Positions 7,773 to 15,563 are shown, counted from the first letter of the stretch. The stretch: 32,463 bases of DNA from CAKVLS01 sp045605365 (GCA_045605365.1 JAZUPV010000079.1:1-32463); one strand, 5' to 3'. Made by a program: numbers and translations. The notes: generated by a model from the sequence alone, not told the origin.

Positions 7773-8120
7773 TGTTTTCGACCTTTTTTGACAAATGTAG
7801 TTATATCTTTTTACAAAATTTAATGTAAAATTAAAAAACAATCACAAAAACTTATTTATATGATATTAACCTTGATAATAATAAAAAATACTTTCTAAAA
7901 ATTAAAAAAATCTTATTAATTTTTTGACAAGTAGACGGTTTTAGAGCTTTTTCGACTTTTTAGTACAAAAAGACAAAATTTAGTCTAAACTTTTTATCTC
8001 AAAGGTGTCTAAATAAATATGCATAATATTTTTTGTGTGTTAAACTTAACCCGTTCTTAATTTTTGTTGGGTGGACAACGGCAACAATTAATGACAAGGT
8101 TAAATATGTTGGAGGATAAG
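7773..8120 (+). promoter_or_regulatory. Upstream region of spo0A with near-0A-box motifs
   Basis: This is about 350 bp of very AT-rich, non-coding sequence. Three near matches to the 0A box occur: TTTGACAAAT at 7787-7796, TTTGACAAG at 7923-7931 and TTCGACT at 7951-7957, each with at least one mismatch to TTCGACA. They would fit Spo0A autoregulation, known in Bacillus and Clostridium. No SigH or SigA promoter could be placed with confidence. A TTG-initiated in-frame extension from 8064 exists but has no ribosome site. GGAGG at 8111-8115 serves the ATG at 8121. Confidence 0.4.
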
Positions 8121-8906
8121 ATGGAAATTTCAAATCAAATAAAATTGGTCATTGTTGATGACAATGATAGTTATCGCAAGTCGCTAGTTTTAGACTTGCA
8201 AAATACTAAAGATTATAATATTGTAGGTGAGTGTTCTGATGGGGCAGAAGCACTTGCCATTATACAATCAACTTCACCTGATGTTGTACTATTTGATATA
8301 GTATTGCCAACAATAGATGGCTTTGAATTAATCGAAAAAGTTGCCGAAAATGATGCAATAAAACTTAAACCAAAGATGATTGTTTTATCTTCGTTAAAAA
8401 ACGAAGGTTTTGCGCAAAAGGCAATCTCTCTTGGGGCTAGTTATTATATGTCAAAACCAGTTAATTTTGATTTGCTGTCAAAACGTATCAAAGATACTTT
8501 GACCGATTTTAGTCAAGACACAGTAGAAAAGGTCTCTTGCATAAAATCTTCAAAAAACCGTATCCTTGACGAAAAGATTAGCAATATTTTCATAACAGTG
8601 GGCATACCTGCTCACATAAAGGGGTATCAGTTTTTAAGAGAAGCGATAAAGATGGCTATTGACAATCCAGAGATTATCAATTCTATTACAAAACAACTAT
8701 ACCCTTGTATAGCAGAAAGATTCGAAACTAGCGCCAGCAAAGTAGAACGTGCCATAAGACACGCTATAGAAGTTGCTTGGAATAGGGGCAAGATAGAAAA
8801 TATCAACAATCTTTTTGGTTTAAAAGTTTATAACAGCAACGAAAAACCAACCAACGGAGAGTTTATAGCACTTGTTGCAGACAAGATGCTTATAGAAGGG
8901 GCATAA
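8121..8906 (+). CDS. spo0A: Sporulation master regulator Spo0A
   Basis: This 261-aa response regulator controls entry into sporulation. The receiver domain (about 7-120) has the acidic pair D13/D14, the phosphoacceptor D59 (VVLFD), S90/S91, and K112 (MSKPV). The C-terminal Spo0A DNA-binding domain (about 150-261) is very well conserved: GIPAHIKGYQFLREAI, then KVERAIRHAIEVAW with the recognition helix, and PTNGEFIALVADKM. GGAGGATAAG directly before 8121 fixes the start; upstream codons back to 8064 lack support. In Bacillus and most Clostridia spo0A follows spoIVB; here it is separated from that partner and sits among other sporulation genes, downstream of ricT, whose product promotes Spo0A phosphorylation. 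No clear terminator follows. Confidence 0.97.
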   Translation: MEISNQIKLVIVDDNDSYRKSLVLDLQNTKDYNIVGECSDGAEALAIIQSTSPDVVLFDIVLPTIDGFELIEKVAENDAIKLKPKMIVLSSLKNEGFAQKAISLGASYYMSKPVNFDLLSKRIKDTLTDFSQDTVEKVSCIKSSKNRILDEKISNIFITVGIPAHIKGYQFLREAIKMAIDNPEIINSITKQLYPCIAERFETSASKVERAIRHAIEVAWNRGKIENINNLFGLKVYNSNEKPTNGEFIALVADKMLIEGA

Positions 8907-8978
8907 TAAGTAGGTTTTTAGCAAAAAAATCAACAAAAAGTCGCCAAAAAATATTACAAAAAAAATATAAAAATATAG

Positions 8979-9007
8979 TAGACATTTTATATATTTATCA
9001 CTATAAT
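8979..9007 (+). promoter_or_regulatory. SigA-type promoter of the zinc-ribbon gene
   Basis: TAGACA at 8979-8984, a 17-bp spacer, and perfect TATAAT at 9002-9007. Transcription would begin near 9014, right at the large inverted repeat. Confidence 0.8.
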
Positions 9008-9013
9008 ATAGGC

Positions 9014-9050
9014 AGTCTTAATATATAAGGTTATATAACCTTGTTAGACT
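9014..9050 (+). repeat. Palindrome in the 5' leader, possible operator or leader hairpin
   Basis: A perfect 16-bp palindrome, AAGGTTATATAACCTT, lies at 9027-9042. An outer pair, AGTCT at 9014-9018 and AGACT at 9046-9050, extends the symmetry. It begins at the predicted transcription start and ends 43 bases before the ATG at 9094. It could be a repressor dimer site or a 5' hairpin that stabilises the mRNA. It is not a terminator, as no T-run follows. Confidence 0.6.
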
Positions 9051-9093
9051 AATATTATATATAAAAAACTTAAAACTTTTTTAAGGAGAGTTT

Positions 9094-9597
9094 ATGAAAA
9101 ACCCTGTATATATTAGATGTCCAAGATGTGAACTTAATTATATCCAAAAGAAAGATAAATTTTGTAATGTATGTAAAATCGAAATGAAAGCCGTTGGTAC
9201 ACTAGGTCTTGACGAAAACTTAGATTTAGAACTTTGCCCAGTATGTAAAGTTAACTATATCAACCCAGACGAAGATATGTGTGTAGCTTGCGCTAAAGAA
9301 AAAGCTCTTGAAGAAGGTCTTATCAATGACGTTGATAACGATAGCGATTGGGATAGCCTAAACAACGACGAAGGTCTATATAGCGAAGAAGAAGAAACTG
9401 GCGAGATGGTTTCTATCACTGATCTTGACGATAGTTCATTTGACAGTGACGAAGACACTCTTGGTCTAGGTCTTGACGATGACGAAGATTTGTTAGACGA
9501 AAAGATGGACGACGAAGATGGCTTTGACGACGATATGGACGATGCTTTTGATGATTTAGATGACGACATTGATGACCTAGATGATGACGAAGATTAA
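9094..9597 (+). CDS. Double zinc-ribbon protein with long acidic tail
   Basis: This 167-aa protein has two four-cysteine modules: C9/C12 with C24/C27, and C48/C51 with C63/C66. Both are spaced as zinc ribbons. From about residue 77 the chain is almost entirely Asp/Glu with Gly, Leu and Ser. The acidic tail resembles DNA or RNA mimics and the tail of RpoE (delta), so contact with RNA polymerase or a basic partner is conceivable (inference only). AAGGAG sits at 9082-9087, seven bases before the ATG. It has a strong promoter, a palindromic leader and a strong terminator, so it is a monocistronic and probably well-expressed unit. No family name can be given. Confidence 0.88.
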   Translation: MKNPVYIRCPRCELNYIQKKDKFCNVCKIEMKAVGTLGLDENLDLELCPVCKVNYINPDEDMCVACAKEKALEEGLINDVDNDSDWDSLNNDEGLYSEEEETGEMVSITDLDDSSFDSDEDTLGLGLDDDEDLLDEKMDDEDGFDDDMDDAFDDLDDDIDDLDDDED

Positions 9598-9607
9598 TAG
9601 TCAAACT

Positions 9608-9635
9608 AACACCACTTTTTAGTGGTGTTTTTTTT
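9608..9635 (+). terminator. Intrinsic terminator after the zinc-ribbon gene
   Basis: AACACCACT at 9608-9616 and AGTGGTGTT at 9621-9629 form a perfect stem with a TTTT loop and a run of eight or more Ts. Confidence 0.93.
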
Positions 9636-9659
9636 GTTTAAATTTTGATATGTGGGCAA

Positions 9660-9680
9660 TAATCCTTTCAAGGGGGATTA
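9660..9680 (+). promoter_or_regulatory. Hairpin overlapping the veg ribosome binding site
   Basis: TAATCC at 9660-9665 can pair with GGATTA at 9675-9680, closing over AGGGGG at 9671-9676, the Shine-Dalgarno of veg. Folding would hide the ribosome site. It could tune translation, but the stem is short. Confidence 0.4.
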
Positions 9681-9681
9681 T

Positions 9682-9924
9682 ATGAGAAAAAACACAATTA
9701 CTCTAGCCGATATCAAACAAAAGATTTTTGAACTAAAAGGTCAGCCTATTGATATACAAGCCAACCGTGGCAGAAAAAAGATAGAGTGTTTTAGTGGGGT
9801 TATAGACAACATATACCCATCTGTATTTACCGTTAAGGTTAGTGGGGACGAGCTAAGAGAATGTTTGACTTGTTCTTATAGTGATGTTTTGTGTGGAGAT
9901 GTCAAGATAGTTAGCAAACACTAA
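9682..9924 (+). CDS. veg: Veg protein
   Basis: This 80-aa basic beta-barrel-type protein closely follows the Veg family: it begins MRKNTITLADIKQKIFELKG, then GRKKIECFSGVIDNIYPSVF and a conserved LTCSYSDVL. In B. subtilis Veg is abundant and stimulates biofilm matrix gene expression by lowering SinR repression; it is also linked to germination and outgrowth. The ATG at 9682 with AGGGGG at 9671-9676 is chosen over a longer frame from 9652 that starts at GTG. veg follows the ksgA neighbourhood in Bacillus too (ksgA-yabG-veg); here several genes separate them and yabG is missing. No clear terminator was seen before the next gene. Confidence 0.93.
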   Translation: MRKNTITLADIKQKIFELKGQPIDIQANRGRKKIECFSGVIDNIYPSVFTVKVSGDELRECLTCSYSDVLCGDVKIVSKH

Positions 9925-10001
9925 CCACAAAAAAACTTTCATTTTTTTATCACCTTGATAATATACTAGTTGTATAACAAGTATTTTCAGGGGGAACAAC
10001 A

Positions 10002-11537
10002 ATGGCAGAAGATGCTAAACAAGAACAAATCAAACTTTGTACAAAAAGAAAACTAGCAACAATGCAACTAAAAAACAGTGCAACAATTGCCCACGAACAA
10101 CAGATAAAAATATCTAAAATTTTGACAGTTGTGGCTTGCCCTAGCGTTGAAAACGTAGAAGTAAACAACGCCGAAGCAAAGTTTGGTGTTAATGTAAGAT
10201 ATGACGCCCTAGTTTGCCTTGAAAACGGCGAAATTGTCACTCTTTCACAAACAGGTTCATCAACAACTTCGTGCGAAAATTCTTCAATTACGCCAGATAG
10301 CCACATAGATATTTTTGCAACAGTACTAGATGTAAGTAGCAATATTACTTCTGGCGAAGTTAATGTGACTAGCCTTATTAACTGTGACTTATATATCAGC
10401 AACAGAAATGTTTGCGTTAAGCAAATACAGTCTTTGCAAGATGTCTATACCAAAGAGTGCGAAGTAACAATTAATAGTTTCAAAACAAGCAATAGCTATT
10501 CTTCAACAATAACTTCAGAACTAGAAAATCAAGGCAAAATCTCGAAGATTATCTTTTGCAACTCTACAGGTACTATCAAAAGTATTACGCCAAACAATGA
10601 CTACTATACTATCAATGGTCAAGTTACAATCAATGCAATGTGTGAGTACGAAGACGGCCAAATAAAATCTCAAACACAAGACTTGCCACTAAACGAAGAA
10701 GTCGAATGCCAGGGGCTATCAAAAGACGATATCTTGCAGACAACATTTAACACCAAACCTTGCTCTAGCACAATTATTACTGATGCAGAAGGCAACACCC
10801 TTGTCAATGTAGAAGTACCATATAATGTGTCTTGTCATGTTTATCAAAAGACAAGCAGAGATTTTGTAGTAGATGCTTATAATATAGAAAAAGAACTTAA
10901 TCTTACTACAGAGTCTTATGAACAAAATGAGTTTTTGCCAACAAAATTTGTTGAAGAAACTATTATCTCAACATTTACCCTTACTGACGAAGCCCCTAGA
11001 GTCGAAAGAATCCTTTTGTCTACGGGCGAAAGTATATCTTTGGTTAACAGTTACCCAAAAAATGGCGAAATTGTAGTCGAAGGTATTGCCAATATCGGCA
11101 CTATTTATTATAGCGAAGACGAACAAGGCAACAAAGTACTAAACTCAGTAGTTATTGATGTGCCATACTCTCTATCTGTTTTAGCGCCAGAAGTGCGAGA
11201 AGGTGACAATGTAGAAGTAGAAGTTAAACTTGCCGATGTCAGTGTAAAAAACAAAAAGGGCAGAGAACTAGAAGTTATCGCCAATATAGTTGTTAGTTAT
11301 AGTGTCAATAGACCACAAGTTTTTGCTATAGCTACAGAGATAAACTTTGGAGAAACTAAGCCAAATAAAAATTACGCCCTAGAAATATACGTCGCCAAAG
11401 AAAACCAAACCTTGTGGGACGTAGCAAAACACCTTAATATCTCTACCGAAAACTTGCTTAGCCAAAACCCAGAGTTAAATTTGCCAATTAGTGTCGGTGA
11501 CAAAATAGTCGCTTATCACGGTGGTACAAGACAATAA
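10002..11537 (+). CDS. sipL: SPOCS (DUF3794) and LysM spore coat/cortex morphogenetic protein, SipL-like
   Basis: The 511-aa protein contains repeated SPOCS/DUF3794 units over about residues 20-440 and one C-terminal LysM domain (about 457-508: KENQTLWDVAKHLNIS, then LLSQNPELN and VGDKIVAY). This architecture and length match SipL of Clostridioides difficile, which binds SpoIVA and tethers the coat to the forespore, taking the place of SpoVID. It would act in the mother cell on the outer forespore membrane. AGGGGG at 9989-9994 is a good ribosome site. No signal peptide is present, as expected. It precedes spoIIR, sleB and ypeB but has its own terminator. Confidence 0.85.
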   Translation: MAEDAKQEQIKLCTKRKLATMQLKNSATIAHEQQIKISKILTVVACPSVENVEVNNAEAKFGVNVRYDALVCLENGEIVTLSQTGSSTTSCENSSITPDSHIDIFATVLDVSSNITSGEVNVTSLINCDLYISNRNVCVKQIQSLQDVYTKECEVTINSFKTSNSYSSTITSELENQGKISKIIFCNSTGTIKSITPNNDYYTINGQVTINAMCEYEDGQIKSQTQDLPLNEEVECQGLSKDDILQTTFNTKPCSSTIITDAEGNTLVNVEVPYNVSCHVYQKTSRDFVVDAYNIEKELNLTTESYEQNEFLPTKFVEETIISTFTLTDEAPRVERILLSTGESISLVNSYPKNGEIVVEGIANIGTIYYSEDEQGNKVLNSVVIDVPYSLSVLAPEVREGDNVEVEVKLADVSVKNKKGRELEVIANIVVSYSVNRPQVFAIATEINFGETKPNKNYALEIYVAKENQTLWDVAKHLNISTENLLSQNPELNLPISVGDKIVAYHGGTRQ

Positions 11538-11576
11538 TATTGAACAATAATATATATCTTATATACATTAATATAT

Positions 11577-11611
11577 AAAAGACCAAAATAAATATTTTTG
11601 GTCTTTTTTTT
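11577..11611 (+). terminator. Intrinsic terminator after the SPOCS-LysM gene
   Basis: AAAAGACCAAAA at 11577-11588 pairs with TTTTTGGTCTTT at 11595-11606, followed by a T-run. Confidence 0.92.
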
Positions 11612-11680
11612 ATTTATTTTTACAAATAACCCCAGTCTATATTTGCTATCGTTGTCAACAATCATACCAAAGGGGACAGT

Positions 11681-12199
11681 ATGAAAAAGTTTTTAGCCAT
11701 TATTATTTTGTTAGTGTTAGGGGTAGGGGTGGTTTTTGTAGCAAACATTGTCCCACAGGACAAATCAAAAACATATCTACGTATACATATTAGAGCCAAT
11801 AGCAACCTTACCTGTGACCAAAATATAAAATACAAAATCAAAGACCATATAGTAGATTATCTCACACCGCTATTTGTAGATTGCAAGTCAAAACATCAAG
11901 CCTACACAATACTAAATAACAACTTACAAAATATCAACTTGCTCACCAATACCATCTTGCAACAAAATGGTTTCTCCTATTCTTGCCAAGCAAAACTCAA
12001 CAATGAATACTTCCCAACAAGAGCCTACCAAGATGTTGTTTTAGAGAGTGGCTTTTATGATGCTTTAATTTTAGAATTAGGTCAGGCTCAAGGCGACAAC
12101 TGGTGGTGTGTATTGTATCCGCCATTATGTTTTGTAGAAAATACTCAAAATGTTGAATATAAATCAAAATTTTTAGAAATAATTAATTCAATATTTTAA
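11681..12199 (+). CDS. spoIIR: Stage II sporulation protein R (SpoIIR)
   Basis: This 172-aa secreted signalling protein is made in the forespore under SigF. It triggers SpoIIGA to process pro-SigE in the mother cell. An N-terminal signal/anchor helix (3-22) is followed by the family motifs LRIHIRANSN, YFPTRAYQ and NWWCVLYPPLCF. It ends shortly after that last motif, so it is shorter than many orthologues (over 200 aa) that carry a C-terminal tail. AAGGGGA precedes the ATG. sleB starts 15 bases after the stop, so the forespore-expressed genes spoIIR-sleB-ypeB may be one transcript. No good SigF promoter with a plausible leader could be placed. Confidence 0.94.
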   Translation: MKKFLAIIILLVLGVGVVFVANIVPQDKSKTYLRIHIRANSNLTCDQNIKYKIKDHIVDYLTPLFVDCKSKHQAYTILNNNLQNINLLTNTILQQNGFSYSCQAKLNNEYFPTRAYQDVVLESGFYDALILELGQAQGDNWWCVLYPPLCFVENTQNVEYKSKFLEIINSIF

Positions 12200-12214
12200 T
12201 TATAAGGAGTATTT

Positions 12215-12877
12215 ATGAAAAAGTATATCGCAATACTATGTACGTGTTTGGTATTTATAGTGGGTATATCGTGTATGTTTACATTAGTTTCAAACAACCG
12301 CCCAGAACAATCTCAAACTCTAACAGTAGCTAGCACTTCTCAAAACAAACAAATCCAACAAAAACTAAAAGACCTTGGTTATTATAACGGACAAATAGAT
12401 GGTATCTTAGGTGATGCTTCTATAAAAGCCATCAAAGCCTTTCAAAAAGATAATGGATTGGTTGCAGATGGTATAGTCGGGGCAAAAACCGCTGCTAAGC
12501 TAAACATCTCATTATCTACCCAAAACTCTAACGACTTGTATCTTCTTGCCAAGTGTGTTCATGCAGAAGCCAGGGGAGAAGTATATGTCGGTCAAGTAGC
12601 AGTCGCAGCCGTCATTTTAAACCGTGTAAAAAGCCCAGAATTCCCCAATACTATCTCAGGGGTTATTTATCAACCGTGGGCTTTTACCGCTGTACACGAC
12701 GGTCAAATCAACCTAGAGCCTAACCAAAGTGCCTACAATGCAGCACGTGACGCAATGAACGGTTGGGACCCAACTTATGGCTGTTTGTTTTATTACAATC
12801 CAGAAGTAGCCACTAGCAAATGGATATTTTCTAGACAAACTGTCGTAACTATAGGCAAACATGTCTTTGCAATATAG
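12215..12877 (+). CDS. sleB: Spore cortex-lytic enzyme SleB
   Basis: The 220-aa protein has an N-terminal signal/anchor helix (about 4-24), a peptidoglycan-binding PG_binding_1 domain (about 45-97) and a Hydrolase_2 lytic transglycosylase domain (about 108-220). The catalytic glutamate is E118 in HAEARGE. SleB cleaves muramic-lactam-containing cortex peptidoglycan during germination. It is held inactive in the dormant spore and depends on YpeB, encoded directly downstream. TAAGGAG precedes the ATG. The ypeB start follows after ten bases. Confidence 0.94.
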   Translation: MKKYIAILCTCLVFIVGISCMFTLVSNNRPEQSQTLTVASTSQNKQIQQKLKDLGYYNGQIDGILGDASIKAIKAFQKDNGLVADGIVGAKTAAKLNISLSTQNSNDLYLLAKCVHAEARGEVYVGQVAVAAVILNRVKSPEFPNTISGVIYQPWAFTAVHDGQINLEPNQSAYNAARDAMNGWDPTYGCLFYYNPEVATSKWIFSRQTVVTIGKHVFAI

Positions 12878-12887
12878 GAGTATTAAT

Positions 12888-14231
12888 ATGAATAATAGTG
12901 TTTCAACAACAAAATCAAACAAAATCCTTATAGCAGCAGTTGTGTTTTTGGCTATTATCAGTGTTGGGCTTGGTATAGCGCTGTATTTTAACAACAACTC
13001 TATGCAAGGTCACGCTACTAGTTTAGAAAATATCTATCAACGTTCTTTTTATGAACTAGTTGACAATGTCAACTCTATCGAAGTCGAAGTAAGCAAACTT
13101 CTCGTAACCAATGACTCTATCAGTCAGCAAAAATCCCTTAATACTATAAAACAACAAACTGCCGACGCCCAAAACAACCTTAGTAGTTTGCCTATTAAGA
13201 GCAACGTCGTATCAACTACAACCAAGTTTGTCAATCAGCTCAACGGTTATTGTACATCTTTGTTAAATTATAATAACGCAAAACTAACCGACAAAGACTA
13301 TGAAACTATCCAAAAAGCCTATGACTGTATAGCTATGATTAAGTACGAGCTCAATAATATTTCTAACAAAATCAACCAAGGTTATAGCATACTAGACAAT
13401 CTAGACGGAGATGTCGACGTAGATGCCTTTGGAGAAAACTTTGAACAAATCAACAATGACAGTATAGAATATCCTTCAATGATATATGATGGACCATTTT
13501 CTGACTCAGTACTAAACAAACAAATTAAAGGTCTAGAAAACAAAGAATATACTTCTGACCGAGCGCAAGAGTATATCTCACAAGTCTTTGGCGTACAAAA
13601 AACTTCACTAATAGAATATCTAGGTCAAACACAAGGCAAGTTTGTGACTTATGACTTTAAACTAACAACAAAAGATTATAAAGTTTATTATCTACAAATC
13701 ACCAAACAAGGTAAGTTCTTGTTAAACTTAACTGCACAATCTAGTGTAGGCGGCGGAGTATTAGACATAGACCAAGCAAAAACAAAAGCCGTTGACTTTG
13801 CAAAAAGTCTTAACTTAGACCTAAAACCTGTCTGGTCTGCCAACGCCAATGGTATAGCCTATATCAATCTTGCGCCAGTTGTTGACCAAGTTATAATCTA
13901 TCCAGACCTAATCAAAGTAAAAGTAGATATGTCTAACGGCGACATTGTCGGTTGGGAGGCAAGTTCTTATGCGTACAATCATACTAAGCGACCTATCCCA
14001 CAAGCCCAAATAACCCAACAACAAGCCCTAGAACTAGTAAGCAACAAACTTAAAATTTTATCAACCAAGTTGTGTATTATCCCGCTAGAATATACTGGCG
14101 AAGCCCTTGCTTACGAAATCACCGCAGAGTTTAATAGCTTTACTTACTATTTGTATCTAGATGCAAATACCGGAGAACAAATCAAAGTTATGCGTGTTAT
14201 CGAAACTAGCGAAGGTGAACTATTGTTATAA
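12888..14231 (+). CDS. ypeB: Germination protein YpeB
   Basis: This 447-aa protein has one N-terminal membrane helix (about 12-33), a helical middle, and C-terminal PepSY-type repeats (KDYKVYYLQITKQGKFLL, and AYEITAEFNSFTYYLYLDANTG near the end). YpeB is needed for SleB stability and localisation in spores and is proteolysed at germination. The ATG at 12888 is preferred because TAGGAG at 12875-12880 lies eight bases before it. A longer frame from 12861 would overlap sleB and has no ribosome site. Length matches B. subtilis YpeB (450 aa). It ends the sleB-ypeB unit. Confidence 0.94.
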   Translation: MNNSVSTTKSNKILIAAVVFLAIISVGLGIALYFNNNSMQGHATSLENIYQRSFYELVDNVNSIEVEVSKLLVTNDSISQQKSLNTIKQQTADAQNNLSSLPIKSNVVSTTTKFVNQLNGYCTSLLNYNNAKLTDKDYETIQKAYDCIAMIKYELNNISNKINQGYSILDNLDGDVDVDAFGENFEQINNDSIEYPSMIYDGPFSDSVLNKQIKGLENKEYTSDRAQEYISQVFGVQKTSLIEYLGQTQGKFVTYDFKLTTKDYKVYYLQITKQGKFLLNLTAQSSVGGGVLDIDQAKTKAVDFAKSLNLDLKPVWSANANGIAYINLAPVVDQVIIYPDLIKVKVDMSNGDIVGWEASSYAYNHTKRPIPQAQITQQQALELVSNKLKILSTKLCIIPLEYTGEALAYEITAEFNSFTYYLYLDANTGEQIKVMRVIETSEGELLL

Positions 14232-14257
14232 AAGACTAATATTATATTAACTTCATT

Positions 14258-14290
14258 AAAAAACACGTCTTATGACGTGTTTTATTATAT
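14258..14290 (+). terminator. Intrinsic terminator after ypeB
   Basis: AAAACACGTC at 14260-14269 and GACGTGTTTT at 14274-14283 form a perfect 10-bp stem with a TTAT loop, then a T-rich tail. Confidence 0.9.
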
Positions 14291-14315
14291 TTTTTTACAA
14301 AAATATTAAATATTC

Positions 14316-14344
14316 TTTACAATTTATTAACAATCTTTTATACT
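14316..14344 (+). promoter_or_regulatory. SigA-type promoter of the Rho-like gene
   Basis: TTTACA at 14316-14321, a 17-bp spacer, and TATACT at 14339-14344. The leader to the ATG at 14385 is about 34 bases. The ribosome site is poor: AAAGG lies 12 bases from the ATG. Confidence 0.7.
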
Positions 14345-14384
14345 AAATAAAAATAATAAACAAAAACAAAGGTTATTTTAGAGT

Positions 14385-15563
14385 ATGGATAAAATATTTG
14401 ACGAAGCAACCCTTGCCCAAAGTAGTATCTTTGAACTAAGAAATATCGCCAGAGAGCTTGGGGTATATTCTCCTACTATTTATAAAAAAGAAGAACTAAT
14501 AGTCAAAATGATGCAAATTGTCAATGGCGAAGTATCTCCCTATGTGCCTAAGAGCAAAAAAGGCAGACCACCAAAAAATATGTCAACTAGCAAAATACTT
14601 GATACAGTTTTTGCTGAACAAGAATTTTTGGACCAAGACAAGTTTAGCATCAACTTTGGTGACAAAACATTAGTCTTGGGTGAGCATGTTAGAGAGTTTT
14701 TAGAAGATAACAACAACAAACCAAAAACTATGGTCAATTCTAGTGGATACTTTACATTAAGTACCGAAGGTTATGGTTTGATTAGAGATTTAAAAAATAT
14801 CAACGACATATCTACTTGTGTATATGTGTCTAGCCAACAAGTTGACAATTTTAAATTAAGGGTGGGTGACTATGTCACAGCCCTAACAAAAGTTGTTGCA
14901 AACGACAAACCAAGTATTTTTGTAGAAGCTATCTCTATCAATGGTCAACCATACAAAACAAGAACATATAATGATTTTGAAAGTATGCCAGTTGAGTTTT
15001 CTGTAGATAATATACAAGTTGCTACTAACAACGATGAGTTTGATATTGCTGTGGGCAAATGTACAATGTTTCTTAACAACAAGTCAAACAAAGTTGACCT
15101 TATGAACTTTATCAAAAATCTAAACGACAACAATGACCTTGCACCTGTTTTAGTTGGATTAGAAGTAACCAAAGAAACAGAACTATTTTTTAACAACCTA
15201 ACTAACGCAGAATCTTTCACAACTTTAATTGACCAGTCTGCGGCTTGCCATAGCTTGGTAGGGCATTTAGCTTTGCAAAGAGCAAAACGCCTTGCAGAAA
15301 GCGGCGAAGACGTCGTGCTTGTGGTTGATGGTCTAGACAAAGTCGTAAAAAACCAAAACTTATGTGATGGCAACAACTTATTAGACTTGACCGCCAAGAC
15401 TTTTGAAAGTGCTAAGCAATTTTTGGGGTGTGCCCGCAAGTTTGTCACTAGTGGCAGTTTGACAGTTGTAGCAGTTTATTATTACAAACAAAACAATACC
15501 TTTGACCAAACCATCATCGACGAGTTAGAAGGCTTATCTTCAAAAACAATTACTTTGTCATAA
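14385..15563 (+). CDS. Rho-like protein with degenerate ATPase domain (pseudo-Rho)
   Basis: The 392-aa protein follows the order of termination factor Rho. Residues 6-47 match the Rho N-terminal helical domain; a basic linker follows (KSKKGRPPK, 56-64); residues 117-190 match the cold-shock RNA-binding domain (SGYFTLSTEGYGLIRD, VYVSSQQVDNFKLRVGD). Residues 206-392 align with the RecA-type ATPase, but the Walker A loop (APPKAGKT in E. coli) is replaced around 224-238 by a stretch without GxxxxGK. The LLIDERPEE catalytic region is also changed (about 255-266). A Walker B-like VVLVVDG remains (D315), as do an AKRLAE helix and a FFGAARN-like QFLGCARK. The chain stops where Rho would enter the R-loop and its last ~70 residues. 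It is intact, not frameshifted, with a good promoter. It should bind RNA but not translocate; a partner or antagonist of true Rho is an inference. Confidence 0.85.
   Translation: MDKIFDEATLAQSSIFELRNIARELGVYSPTIYKKEELIVKMMQIVNGEVSPYVPKSKKGRPPKNMSTSKILDTVFAEQEFLDQDKFSINFGDKTLVLGEHVREFLEDNNNKPKTMVNSSGYFTLSTEGYGLIRDLKNINDISTCVYVSSQQVDNFKLRVGDYVTALTKVVANDKPSIFVEAISINGQPYKTRTYNDFESMPVEFSVDNIQVATNNDEFDIAVGKCTMFLNNKSNKVDLMNFIKNLNDNNDLAPVLVGLEVTKETELFFNNLTNAESFTTLIDQSAACHSLVGHLALQRAKRLAESGEDVVLVVDGLDKVVKNQNLCDGNNLLDLTAKTFESAKQFLGCARKFVTSGSLTVVAVYYYKQNNTFDQTIIDELEGLSSKTITLS

Noticed and set aside
9255..9569. 104-aa serine-rich ORF on the minus strand
   Set aside because: It is the antisense shadow of the Asp/Glu tail of the zinc-ribbon protein (GAC/GAA read backwards gives Ser codons) and has no ribosome site.
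11635..11663. SigF-like promoter (GTCTA, 14-bp spacer, GTCAACAATC) before spoIIR
   Set aside because: It has several mismatches to the consensus, and the start site would fall within the ribosome binding site, leaving almost no leader.
14945..15448. 167-aa minus-strand ORF inside the Rho-like gene
   Set aside because: The plus-strand frame has recognisable Rho domains; the antisense ORF has no ribosome site or known motif.
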